Both the position numbers and the translations under genes were made by a program. Of a stretch of DNA of 8,778 bases, positions 1-7,500 are shown one piece after another (the first letter of the stretch is position 1; each line of letters opens with the position of its first letter). The stretch comes from an uncultured Porphyromonadaceae bacterium (GTDB lineage Bacteria > Bacteroidota > Bacteroidia > Bacteroidales > Muribaculaceae). The notes beneath the pieces are model-generated. The model searched no databases and was not told where the DNA came from. It saw nothing but the letters and a program-made list of their open reading frames with translations. The stretch spans positions 1 to 8,778 of the forward strand of contig CAMWYV010000025.1 of assembly GCA_947178565.1 (NCBI GenBank), read 5' to 3'.

Positions 1-3000
1 TCGCAAACGTGAAGAACGGAGCTACCCTCCGTATCTCTTTCGTGGGATGCAAACCCGCTACAGTCAAATGGGAAGGCACTCCGCTCACAATCACACTTGA
101 AGACGACATCGAAACCCTTGATGAGGTTGTGGTTGTCGGCTTCGGTACACAGAAAAAAGTAAACCTCACAGGTGCTGTTTCTACCGTCAGCGGTAAGGAA
201 ATCGCAGCGCGTCCCGTAAACACTGTTGCTGATGCTCTTCAGGGTATGGCTGCAGGTCTTGACGTGCTTGGTGCCGCTCGCGGTGGTCAGCTCGGTGCCG
301 CCCGTTCAATGAACATCCGCGGTACAGGTACTATCGGCTCCGGTTCTTCAGTTAACCCCCTCGTTCTTATTGACGGCATGGAAGGTGACATCAACCAGCT
401 CAACCCTGCCGACGTTGAAAACATCTCTATCCTCAAGGACGCTGCCGCTGCATCAATCTACGGTAGCCGTGCTGCCGGTGGTGTCATTCTTATCACTACC
501 CGCACAGGTAAGGAAGGTAAGGTTTCTGTAAACTACAGCGACTCTTTCCGTTGGAGCAGCGCAGTGGGCATGCCTAAGATGGCGGACTCATGGACATGGG
601 CTAACGTGATGAATCAGGCTGCAAACAACAACGGTCAGAACTGGTTCTCACAGGACTATCTCGACAAACTGAAAGAAGTTGTTGCAGATCCCTCCAAGGC
701 TACTATGTTCCGTAACCCCACCAACAACCACTGGGAAGTTTGGGATTTGACCGATATCCTTCCTATCGGTAATACCGACTGGCTGGACGAGCATTTCGGC
801 ACCACTCCTTTCTCACAGGAGCACAATATCTCTCTTAACGGCGGTACCGACAAGTATAACTACTACTTCTCCGGCAACCTCCTCTCTCAGGACGGTACCC
901 TCCGCTATGGTAAGGATAACCTGCAGCGCTACACCATCAACGGCAAAATCAACGTGCAGATAGCCAAGTGGCTTCGCTTCGGCTACAGCACCCGTTGGTA
1001 TCGCGGTCAATATGACGCGCCTTCATTCGTGAACACCGCGGCATACAATGAGCTCTATCACAATATCGTGCGCTACTGGCCTATCATACCTACCCACGAC
1101 CCCAACGGCTATCCGGTTGTTGAGTCATTCATTGACGGTATGGAAAATGGCGGTCGCTATAAGACTGCAGAGGATAAGCTTGATCATCAGTTCTCATTTA
1201 TCCTTACTCCGCTCAAGGGTCTTACAGTTAACGCTGAGTTCAACTACCGTACTATCCACTATAACCAGAGTCAGGTTATACAGCAGGCATACGGATGGGA
1301 CTGCGATGGTGAGGCTTACGAAAACAACCCGAACGGCTACCCCTACGGTGCCGGTGGTTCAGGGTCACGCATCACTGAATACAACCAGAGGGCAAACTAT
1401 TTCAACCCCAATGTGTTCGGTACATATAGCTTCACAGTGGGCGATGGCAACGAATTCAAGGTTATGGCTGGTTTCCAGAGCGAATGGTACAACCAGAAAT
1501 ATTTCAGCGCCCAGCGCAACGGTATCATTAACCGTCTGCCTTATCTCTCTATGACAAACGGTAACACGACAACCGTTGGCGGCGGCGAAGACACATGGTC
1601 AACCGCAGGTTGGTTCGGACGTATCAACTACGACTACAAAGGACGCTACCTCGTTGAAGGCAATATCCGTTATGACGGTTCTTCACGTTTCCGCAGCGGA
1701 AACCGCTGGACAACAAGCCCCTCTTTCTCACTCGGTTGGAATGTGGCTCGCGAGGCATTCATGGAGAATACCAATTCATGGCTCAATACTTTGAAAGCGC
1801 GCTACTCATGGGGTAAACTCGGTAACCAGAACACCGACAACTGGTATCCCACTTATGTTACCATGGGCTATGCTGCCAATGCATCAGGCTGGCTTGTGGG
1901 CGGTAAAAAGGATGCTATCGCAGCAATGCCGAGTCTCGTTTCCTCTTCACTCACATGGGAAAAGAACCGCACATGGGATATAGGTCTCGACTGGGGTATG
2001 TTCAACAACCGTTTCACAGGTACTTTTGACTACTACAACCGCCGCACACAGGATATGGTAGGTCCCGGCTATGTGCTTCCTACTGTATTCGGCGCGACTG
2101 TGCCTAAAACCAACAACCTTGCTATGACATCCAGAGGTTGGGAACTTACCATCAGCTGGCGTGACCGTATCCAGGATTTCAGCTACGGCGTTACTTTCAA
2201 CCTCTATGACCACACAACAACAGTTGACGAGTATCCTACCAACGATACCTATGACCTCGGCAACTACTATAATGGAAGAAAGCTCGGCGAGATCTGGGGT
2301 TATACCTCAGTAGGTATTGCGAAGTCCAACGAAGAGATGAACGCTCATCTTGACGCTCTTGATGCAGCTTATACAGCTAAAAATGGTAAAGCACCCGCAA
2401 GCCCGCGTACCGGTCAGAACCGCTTGGGCACCGGATGGCAGGCTGGTGATATGATGTATGCCGATCTCAATGGTGATGGTGTTATCAGCACCGGTGCATA
2501 TACACTTGACAATCATGGTGACCTCAGCGTGATCGGTAACTCCACTCCCCGCTACAACTTCGGTCTCAATCTCGAAGCTCAGTATAAAGGCTTTGACTTG
2601 AAAGTATTCTTCCAGGGCACAATGAAGCGTGATTATTGGGCAGGCGGCCCCATGATGTTCGGCGCATGTCAGCAAGGTAAATGGCAGGCTGTAGTGTTTG
2701 AGCCGCAGCTCGACTACTTCCGCCCGGAAGATACAACCGATCCCCTTGGTCCCAACGTGAACTCTTATCTTCCCCGTGTAAACTGGGGTGGTCCCAGCAA
2801 CACCACAACACAGACAAAATATCTCCAGAACGCAGCTTACTGCCGTCTGAAGAATGTAACTCTCGGATACACTATCCCCACACAGCTGACACACAAGCTC
2901 TATATCGAGCGTGCACGTGTATTCGTATCGGGTGAGAACCTTGCCAATATCACCAACTTCACCAAGATGGGCGATCCCGAACTTATCGAAGCATACAACA

Positions 3001-3071
3001 ACGGCTACGGATTCGCAAAGGTTTATCCCATTTCGCGTGTGTTCTCAGTCGGTCTTAATGTAACTTTCTAA
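1..3071 (+). CDS. SusC/RagA-family TonB-dependent outer-membrane transporter, 5' end missing
   Basis: This is the barrel of a SusCD importer, taking up oligosaccharides or peptides across the outer membrane with TonB energy. The reading frame is open from the left edge (the first readable codons are Ala-Asn-Val), so the GTG at 9 is an internal valine codon, and the signal peptide and most of the N-terminal carboxypeptidase-D-like domain are missing. Counting from that valine, residues 1-33 look like the end of that domain. Residues 38-50 (DEVVVVGFGTQKK) are the TonB box. The plug follows, with VLIDGMEG at 119-126 and the conserved ILKDAAAASIYGSRAAGG from 141. The rest is a beta barrel rich in Tyr, Trp, Asn and Gly, with DLNGDGVI at 819-826 and an IGNSTPRYNFG-type segment after it. 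It ends in the usual YPxSRxFSVGLNVTF with terminal Phe. The visible 1020 residues are near full family length. The susD partner is 15 bases downstream. The ligand cannot be told from the sequence. Confidence 0.96.
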   Translation, partial: ANVKNGATLRISFVGCKPATVKWEGTPLTITLEDDIETLDEVVVVGFGTQKKVNLTGAVSTVSGKEIAARPVNTVADALQGMAAGLDVLGAARGGQLGAARSMNIRGTGTIGSGSSVNPLVLIDGMEGDINQLNPADVENISILKDAAAASIYGSRAAGGVILITTRTGKEGKVSVNYSDSFRWSSAVGMPKMADSWTWANVMNQAANNNGQNWFSQDYLDKLKEVVADPSKATMFRNPTNNHWEVWDLTDILPIGNTDWLDEHFGTTPFSQEHNISLNGGTDKYNYYFSGNLLSQDGTLRYGKDNLQRYTINGKINVQIAKWLRFGYSTRWYRGQYDAPSFVNTAAYNELYHNIVRYWPIIPTHDPNGYPVVESFIDGMENGGRYKTAEDKLDHQFSFILTPLKGLTVNAEFNYRTIHYNQSQVIQQAYGWDCDGEAYENNPNGYPYGAGGSGSRITEYNQRANYFNPNVFGTYSFTVGDGNEFKVMAGFQSEWYNQKYFSAQRNGIINRLPYLSMTNGNTTTVGGGEDTWSTAGWFGRINYDYKGRYLVEGNIRYDGSSRFRSGNRWTTSPSFSLGWNVAREAFMENTNSWLNTLKARYSWGKLGNQNTDNWYPTYVTMGYAANASGWLVGGKKDAIAAMPSLVSSSLTWEKNRTWDIGLDWGMFNNRFTGTFDYYNRRTQDMVGPGYVLPTVFGATVPKTNNLAMTSRGWELTISWRDRIQDFSYGVTFNLYDHTTTVDEYPTNDTYDLGNYYNGRKLGEIWGYTSVGIAKSNEEMNAHLDALDAAYTAKNGKAPASPRTGQNRLGTGWQAGDMMYADLNGDGVISTGAYTLDNHGDLSVIGNSTPRYNFGLNLEAQYKGFDLKVFFQGTMKRDYWAGGPMMFGACQQGKWQAVVFEPQLDYFRPEDTTDPLGPNVNSYLPRVNWGGPSNTTTQTKYLQNAAYCRLKNVTLGYTIPTQLTHKLYIERARVFVSGENLANITNFTKMGDPELIEAYNNGYGFAKVYPISRVFSVGLNVTF

Positions 3072-3086
3072 ATCTGACCTTTCATT

Positions 3087-5120
3087 ATGAAAAAAATATT
3101 CAGTACAGCATTTGCTGTGGTAGCTGCGTTGGGATTCTCATCCTGCAACGACTTTCTCAACCAGCAGCCTGAAGACAAGCTGATTCCGGAGACTTTCTTC
3201 AATAATCCGTCTAATCTTCTGGCATACACGCTCAATTTCTATACAGTTTTCCCGAACCATACTACCAATACTTATCAGCTCGGCACATTCTCATCTGACA
3301 ACGGCACGGATAACCAGGTGTTCCGCACTATCGGTTCAATGTATGTGCCCGGCGAATGGCGTGTGGGAAGTGGTACCAACAACTGGGCGTTCGGCAACAT
3401 CCGTTCGATGAACTACTTCATCGCCAATACCGAGGCTGCTATCGCTGCCGGAACTGTAAGCGGTTCCGAGGCTCTTATCAACCAGGCTCTCGGCGAGGGA
3501 TACTTCTTCCGCGCATACTCATACTGGCAGTATTACTCGGAAGTGGGTGACTATCCTATCACTGACGAGGTGCTCCCCGATGATATGGAAGTGCTTCTCG
3601 AGGCTTCAAAGCGTCAGCCCCGCAATAAGGTGGCTCGTCATATTCTTGCCGACCTTGAAAAAGCTATCCAGTATCTTCCCGAAACATCTTCCTATGGCAA
3701 GAATGGTTTGTCTAAGGATGCTGCACGTCTGTTCCGCAGCCGCGTGGCTCTTTTCGAGGGTACATGGCTGAAGAGTCACAAAGGCACTGCTCTCGTGCCC
3801 GGCGGACCCGGTTGGCCCGGAGATGCAAGCATGCTTGACGGCTTCAATATCGACACGGAGATCTCTTACTTCCTCACCGAGGCTATGACCTCTGCAAAAG
3901 CGGTAGGTGATAAGTTTGTCAACAACCTTGTGCAGAATACCGATGCTCCCGAAGGCATGACATCAGGCTTTACCGAAGCTAACCCCTACTACTGCATGTT
4001 CTCTGCAGTAGATCCCAGCAAATACAGCGAAGTGCTTCTTTACAGAGGTTTCAGCATTTCACAGAATGTTTCCACCCAGATTCAGGCTCAGTTCCAGAAA
4101 AATGCAGGTGGTACAGGCTGGACACGCGGTATGGTCAACTCATTCCTCATGCGCAACGGTCTCCCCATCTATGCAGCAGGATCCGGTTATGATCCCGAAT
4201 GGGAAAATCAGGGTGTCTCAGCCACTATCCAGGATCGTGACTCACGTCTCATGATCTTCACCAAGGGAGACAATTCTGTAATCTCTCTCGGTCTTGACGG
4301 TGTATCTCCCAGCCTCTACAACATGAACTGGATGTTCAGCGCGGACGACGCTACCCGTTGCCCCACCGGCTACGCTGTCAAGAAAGGTCAGGGCTATGAC
4401 TATAAGGAAGCTCAGGGTAACCTTCAGTCTGTTACCGCATCTATCGTATTCCGTGCTGCGGAGGCTCTCCTCAACTATATGGAGGCTTGTGTTGAACTCA
4501 ACGGAAACGTTGACGGAACAGCCGAAAGCTACTGGAAGGCACTTCGCCGTCGCGCTTATGTTGATGAAGACTACACAAAGACCGTTGCCGCAACTGTAAT
4601 GTCAGAAGAAGCGAAGGGTGACTGGGGAGCATATACTCAGGGCTCACTCGTATCTCCTCTCCTTTACAACGTTCGCCGTGAGCGTCGCAACGAGCTCTGT
4701 GCCGAAGGTCTCCGTCTGCTTGACCTCCGTCGTTGGTGTGCTATGGATCAGCTCATCGCTAATCCTTATCAGATCGAGGGTATCAAGTACTGGGGCACTG
4801 TTTACAATGATCCACAATCACCTCTGGCTATCAAGAATTCCGACGGTGTATATATCGCGCCTGTTGTGGATGAAAACGGCAGCAATGGAAATATGTCACC
4901 TAAGGCAAACAGCCTCTATGTGCGTCCCTTCCAGATCAGCCGTGCTGAGAATCTTGTTTGGGATGGTCTGAAATTCACCCGCGCTCACTACCTCTCACCC
5001 ATCGGTTACACAGCATTTGTTAATGCTTCGGTTAATCGCGATGATGTTTCCACCTCCGTGATTTACCAGAATCCCGGATGGCCGGTGGAATCTGGCGAAG
5101 GTGCCTTTGAAATCAAATAA
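3087..5120 (+). CDS. SusD/RagB-family outer-membrane lipoprotein
   Basis: This is the surface-exposed, ligand-binding lid of the SusCD importer. The 677-residue product starts with a lipoprotein signal peptide: basic MKK, a hydrophobic core, and a lipobox FSSC with the lipidated cysteine at residue 20. The next residues (NDFLNQQPED) are typical of mature SusD proteins. Residues 133-157 form the conserved helix with FFRAYSYWQYYSEVGDYP. The C-terminal SusD domain shows FRAAEALLNYMEA, then RRERRNELCAEGLRLLDLRRW at 530-550, and ends with the LSPIG...QNPGWP signature. At 677 residues it is longer than many SusD proteins (roughly 500-600), so it belongs to a larger subgroup. The ATG at 3087 is chosen because it gives a complete signal peptide; there is no Shine-Dalgarno sequence, as usual in this phylum. 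It is co-transcribed with the susC-like gene upstream, and the operon appears to end at the terminator at 5204-5238. The ligand is unknown. Confidence 0.96.
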   Translation: MKKIFSTAFAVVAALGFSSCNDFLNQQPEDKLIPETFFNNPSNLLAYTLNFYTVFPNHTTNTYQLGTFSSDNGTDNQVFRTIGSMYVPGEWRVGSGTNNWAFGNIRSMNYFIANTEAAIAAGTVSGSEALINQALGEGYFFRAYSYWQYYSEVGDYPITDEVLPDDMEVLLEASKRQPRNKVARHILADLEKAIQYLPETSSYGKNGLSKDAARLFRSRVALFEGTWLKSHKGTALVPGGPGWPGDASMLDGFNIDTEISYFLTEAMTSAKAVGDKFVNNLVQNTDAPEGMTSGFTEANPYYCMFSAVDPSKYSEVLLYRGFSISQNVSTQIQAQFQKNAGGTGWTRGMVNSFLMRNGLPIYAAGSGYDPEWENQGVSATIQDRDSRLMIFTKGDNSVISLGLDGVSPSLYNMNWMFSADDATRCPTGYAVKKGQGYDYKEAQGNLQSVTASIVFRAAEALLNYMEACVELNGNVDGTAESYWKALRRRAYVDEDYTKTVAATVMSEEAKGDWGAYTQGSLVSPLLYNVRRERRNELCAEGLRLLDLRRWCAMDQLIANPYQIEGIKYWGTVYNDPQSPLAIKNSDGVYIAPVVDENGSNGNMSPKANSLYVRPFQISRAENLVWDGLKFTRAHYLSPIGYTAFVNASVNRDDVSTSVIYQNPGWPVESGEGAFEIK

Positions 5121-5203
5121 TTTTTGAAAATCGATAACACGTTTTTGGAAAAGATGACGCATAGATAGTGCGGATATCCCCAAATTAGGTTAATAAATGG
5201 GTG

Positions 5204-5238
5204 AAGCCCCGAGGAGAATCATCTCCCCGGGGCTTTTT
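5204..5238 (+). terminator. Rho-independent terminator of the susCD operon
   Basis: The left arm (5204-5217, AAGCCCCGAGGAGA) pairs with the right arm (5222-5235, TCTCCCCGGGGCTT) over 14 positions with one A-C mismatch (A5212). The loop is four bases (ATCA), and a run of five T follows from 5234. The GC-rich stem and T-run are textbook for an intrinsic terminator on the plus strand. The other strand has no T-run, so it should work in one direction only. It lies 84 bases after the susD stop codon. Confidence 0.93.
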
Positions 5239-5260
5239 AGTCGCGGGAGAGTAAAGGAGA

Positions 5261-5292
5261 TTTGGCGGGAATGTAATTTTTTTATTAATTTG
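5261..5292 (+). promoter_or_regulatory. Predicted Bacteroides-type promoter for the histidine kinase
   Basis: TTTG at 5261-5264 matches the -33 element. TTAATTTG at 5285-5292 matches the -7 consensus TAnnTTTG at all but one fixed position. The spacing of 20 bases fits the known 19-21. Transcription would start at about 5298-5302, giving a leader of only about 20 bases before the GTG start at 5319. The placement just after a terminator supports it. The call rests on motif match and position only. Confidence 0.65.
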
Positions 5293-5318
5293 CAGGACTA
5301 ATACAATCAGAAATCACA

Positions 5319-7421
5319 GTGCGTACCCTTTTTCTATCCATGATTCTTGCCCTGCTTCTGCCTTTTATCAAGGTTGAGGCGCGCGATGTCACTCCACATA
5401 CCATTGATTCACTTTACGCAGAGCTCAAGGAGGCCCCTTATCCTGCCGACAGTATAATGGAACTCTACAATATTTTTGATGCAAGTCCCAGAGGAGAACA
5501 GAAAAAATTGGCAAGAAATTTATACAGCATAGCAAAGCGGACTAATGACATTAAAGTGCAGTTGGATATTCTTAGAAATCTCGGAAATATTTATCTGGGT
5601 AATGACAGTGCGCAGAGTCTCATTATAAGCGAAGCTGAAAAATTGCCGTCCGGACCGGAACAGAAAGAAACCCTTATGTTTCTGCGATTACTCAGGGTAA
5701 CCACTAATTCCCTGATGGCTACCCCGGAACAGAGACAGAAATATATGGGGGATGCGTTAAACAAGTATAAGAACAGAGATGACAAGATGTTGGTTCTCAA
5801 TCAGCTTGAGTTGCTTTACACTTTGTGTGTGTATCTTGATGCAACCGTACAGGGAGAACTTTTGGAAAAATATATGGAGGAATCGGAAGAGAAGATCAAT
5901 AAATTACCTTTCGGGCTGTATGCTTTCCAAAATATGTTCTATGCCCACTTCGCTCTGATGTACACCCGCAGCATGCACTATGAAAAGGCTGTTGAGGCAG
6001 ATCGGAAACTTCTCGGAATTATGGATGATCTGGAGAAGGAATACTACCGGCAGGGGAGGGTTTTCAAGGATTTTGACCGTAACCGTTACATATGCTACAG
6101 GCGAATGCTGTATAATTATCCCGCATTGTCACGGGGCGAGATTGAGAATATCATGAAGCGGATATGGAATCTGGTTTCGTGCAATGCTGATTTGAGAGCT
6201 GATTTTCAGTCAAGACCTCTTGCTGAGGCGTTCTATTATATGGCTGTAAAGGATTATGTCAATGCCAAGGATATTCTGGTATCTCTGCTTGACAGTGATC
6301 TCGGGGGTAATGAATATCTCAGACCGAGACTGTCGGATATGCTCTGCACTGCAGCTGAGGCAACCGGTGACAAAGAACTTTATACAACCGCATTGAAGAA
6401 ATATGTGGATATCCTGAAAAATCAGATTGAAATGAAGAGTCAGGATCGTTCCCGCGAGCTTCAGATAATTTACGAGATGGATAATCTGACACGCGAGAAT
6501 GAGAGATTGGAGGAGGTCACCGCTCTTGCTGAACTCAGGCACCAGAAATTTATTATGATTGGGGTAGGGGTGATAGGAGTGATTCTTCTAATAGGTGTGC
6601 TTGTGATGTTCAGGCTTTATCGCAGGGCACGTAAATTGTCAAAAGGTCTGTCAAAAACAAATATTGCTCTTGAAAGGGAGCGCAATGCATTGAAAGAGAG
6701 CGAGAGGCAGCTTATTGATGCGAGAGACAAGGCTGATTCAGTGTCAAAGATGAAGAGTGATTTTCTTGACAACATGACTCATGAGGTGCTTGAACCATTG
6801 AACGCTATCAGCGGATACACACAGCTTATTGTTGACAGTATCGGACCCGATCTGCAGAAACGTCTTGAAAAGTATGTGAAGATAGTCGATATGAACTGCG
6901 AGCTGCTCAACACTGTGGTTACGGATGCGATATCATTGTCCTCGCTGTCAAAGGATACCCTGTCGATTGTAAGGCATAAGGTATCGCTCAATAAAATATG
7001 CAATGACGCTTTGTCAAGCATAAGATATGCTCCTAAACCAGGGGTAGAAGTGAATTTCCTTAAAGAGGGAGTGTCGGATATTACCGTTGAAACAGACCCT
7101 ACACGAGTGCAGCAGGTTCTGGCGAATCTCCTGCATAACGGAGCCAAGTTTACCGATATAGGAAATGTGACGTTGGATTATGAATTGGATAAGAAAAACA
7201 ATATCATTTCATTCACGGTTACAGATACCGGTTCCGGTATTCCGGAAGGTAAGGAAGATGTGATTTTTGAGCGGTTTGAAAAGGTTGATCCACATTCTCA
7301 GGGTCTCGGTCTCGGTTTGTCAATAGCACGCCAGATAGCACAGCTGCTCGGTGGAGATGTTGTGCTTGACAAGAACTATCATAGGGGTGCTAAATTTATC
7401 TTTACACTTCCGTTGAAGTAA
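5319..7421 (+). CDS. Membrane sensor histidine kinase with periplasmic TPR-like sensor domain
   Basis: The 700-residue product senses an unknown signal in the periplasm and autophosphorylates on a cytoplasmic histidine. Residues 1-21 form a signal peptide (MRTLFLSMILALLLPFIKVEA). Residues about 22-380 are all-helical with TPR-like repeats (for example AHFALMYTRSMHYEKAVEADR), and a charged coiled coil spans about 365-408. One transmembrane helix lies at about 411-431, followed by a second coiled coil. The HisKA dimerisation domain has phospho-acceptor His488 in MTHEVLEPLNAI. The ATPase domain shows an N-box (N603 and N607), DTGSGIP at 636-642, ERFEKVD at 651-657, QGLGLGLS at 661-668 and a final GAKFIF. 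There is no receiver or DNA-binding domain, so it is not a hybrid regulator, and no response regulator is in the window. The H-box is unusual: the normal HEIRTPLN is HEVLEPLN. The GTG start is preferred to ATG at 5340 because it keeps the basic N-terminus of the signal peptide and fits the promoter. It ends in a tandem stop, TAATAA. Confidence 0.93.
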   Translation: MRTLFLSMILALLLPFIKVEARDVTPHTIDSLYAELKEAPYPADSIMELYNIFDASPRGEQKKLARNLYSIAKRTNDIKVQLDILRNLGNIYLGNDSAQSLIISEAEKLPSGPEQKETLMFLRLLRVTTNSLMATPEQRQKYMGDALNKYKNRDDKMLVLNQLELLYTLCVYLDATVQGELLEKYMEESEEKINKLPFGLYAFQNMFYAHFALMYTRSMHYEKAVEADRKLLGIMDDLEKEYYRQGRVFKDFDRNRYICYRRMLYNYPALSRGEIENIMKRIWNLVSCNADLRADFQSRPLAEAFYYMAVKDYVNAKDILVSLLDSDLGGNEYLRPRLSDMLCTAAEATGDKELYTTALKKYVDILKNQIEMKSQDRSRELQIIYEMDNLTRENERLEEVTALAELRHQKFIMIGVGVIGVILLIGVLVMFRLYRRARKLSKGLSKTNIALERERNALKESERQLIDARDKADSVSKMKSDFLDNMTHEVLEPLNAISGYTQLIVDSIGPDLQKRLEKYVKIVDMNCELLNTVVTDAISLSSLSKDTLSIVRHKVSLNKICNDALSSIRYAPKPGVEVNFLKEGVSDITVETDPTRVQQVLANLLHNGAKFTDIGNVTLDYELDKKNNIISFTVTDTGSGIPEGKEDVIFERFEKVDPHSQGLGLGLSIARQIAQLLGGDVVLDKNYHRGAKFIFTLPLK

Positions 7422-7440
7422 TAAGTGAGGTGTGAGAGGT

Positions 7441-7471
7441 AAAGGTACAATTCTGCTTTTTTTGTACCTTT
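7441..7471. repeat. Perfect 10-bp inverted repeat between the kinase gene and metH
   Basis: AAAGGTACAA (7441-7450) and TTGTACCTTT (7462-7471) are exact reverse complements separated by 11 T-rich bases. The right arm overlaps the predicted metH -7 element. It could be an operator, or a weak hairpin after the kinase gene. A terminator is less likely because the T-run is in the loop and the sequence after the right arm (GTGGCTACTT) has none. Confidence 0.7.
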
Positions 7472-7472
7472 G
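7465..7472 (+). promoter_or_regulatory. Predicted -7 promoter element for metH
   Basis: TACCTTTG is an exact match to the Bacteroides -7 consensus TAnnTTTG and sits 28 bases before the ATG at 7501. No TTTG lies at the expected -33 position; the bases there are near AAAG (7441-7444), inside the left arm of the inverted repeat. The promoter may therefore be weak or need an activator. Transcription would start near 7478-7482, where a small 6-bp hairpin (7475-7480 against 7484-7489) lies. Confidence 0.5.
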
Positions 7473-7500
7473 TGGCTACTTATAGTAGCTTTACGTCCGG

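Larger units (their letters stand above)
5121..5318. other. Intergenic region between susD and the kinase gene
   Basis: This gap of 198 bases has no convincing gene. The first 80 or so bases are an AT-rich 3' untranslated stretch containing only a weak possible hairpin (CGCA at 5158-5161 against TGCG at 5169-5172). A strong terminator follows at 5204-5238 and a Bacteroides-type promoter at 5261-5292. The arrangement implies that susCD transcription stops here and the kinase is transcribed separately. Confidence 0.8.

Noticed and set aside
9..11. GTG at 9 as the true start of the susC-like gene.
   Set aside because: The frame is open to the left edge and the residues after it are the middle of the N-terminal domain, with no signal peptide; an outer-membrane transporter needs one.
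1048..1554. A 168-codon plus-strand open frame in another frame of the susC-like gene.
   Set aside because: Its Ser/Thr/Arg-rich, low-complexity translation is typical of a frame-shifted shadow, and the susC frame is unbroken through the region.
2307..2894. A 195-codon open frame on the minus strand within the susC-like gene.
   Set aside because: It lies wholly opposite the strongly conserved C-terminal barrel of the transporter. Its Cys-rich translation matches no family I recognise, and it arises from the biased codon use of the sense gene.
6779..7147. A 122-codon minus-strand open frame opposite the kinase domain.
   Set aside because: The sense strand encodes intact H-box and N-box motifs here, so the antisense frame is a shadow.
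7441..7471. An intrinsic terminator after the kinase gene.
   Set aside because: The stem is AT-rich, and the T-run is in the loop, not after the stem.
7422..7500. A cobalamin or SAM riboswitch upstream of metH.
   Set aside because: The gap is only 79 bases, too short for a cobalamin riboswitch, and I see no SAM-aptamer-like fold; only the inverted repeat and a 6-bp hairpin are present.
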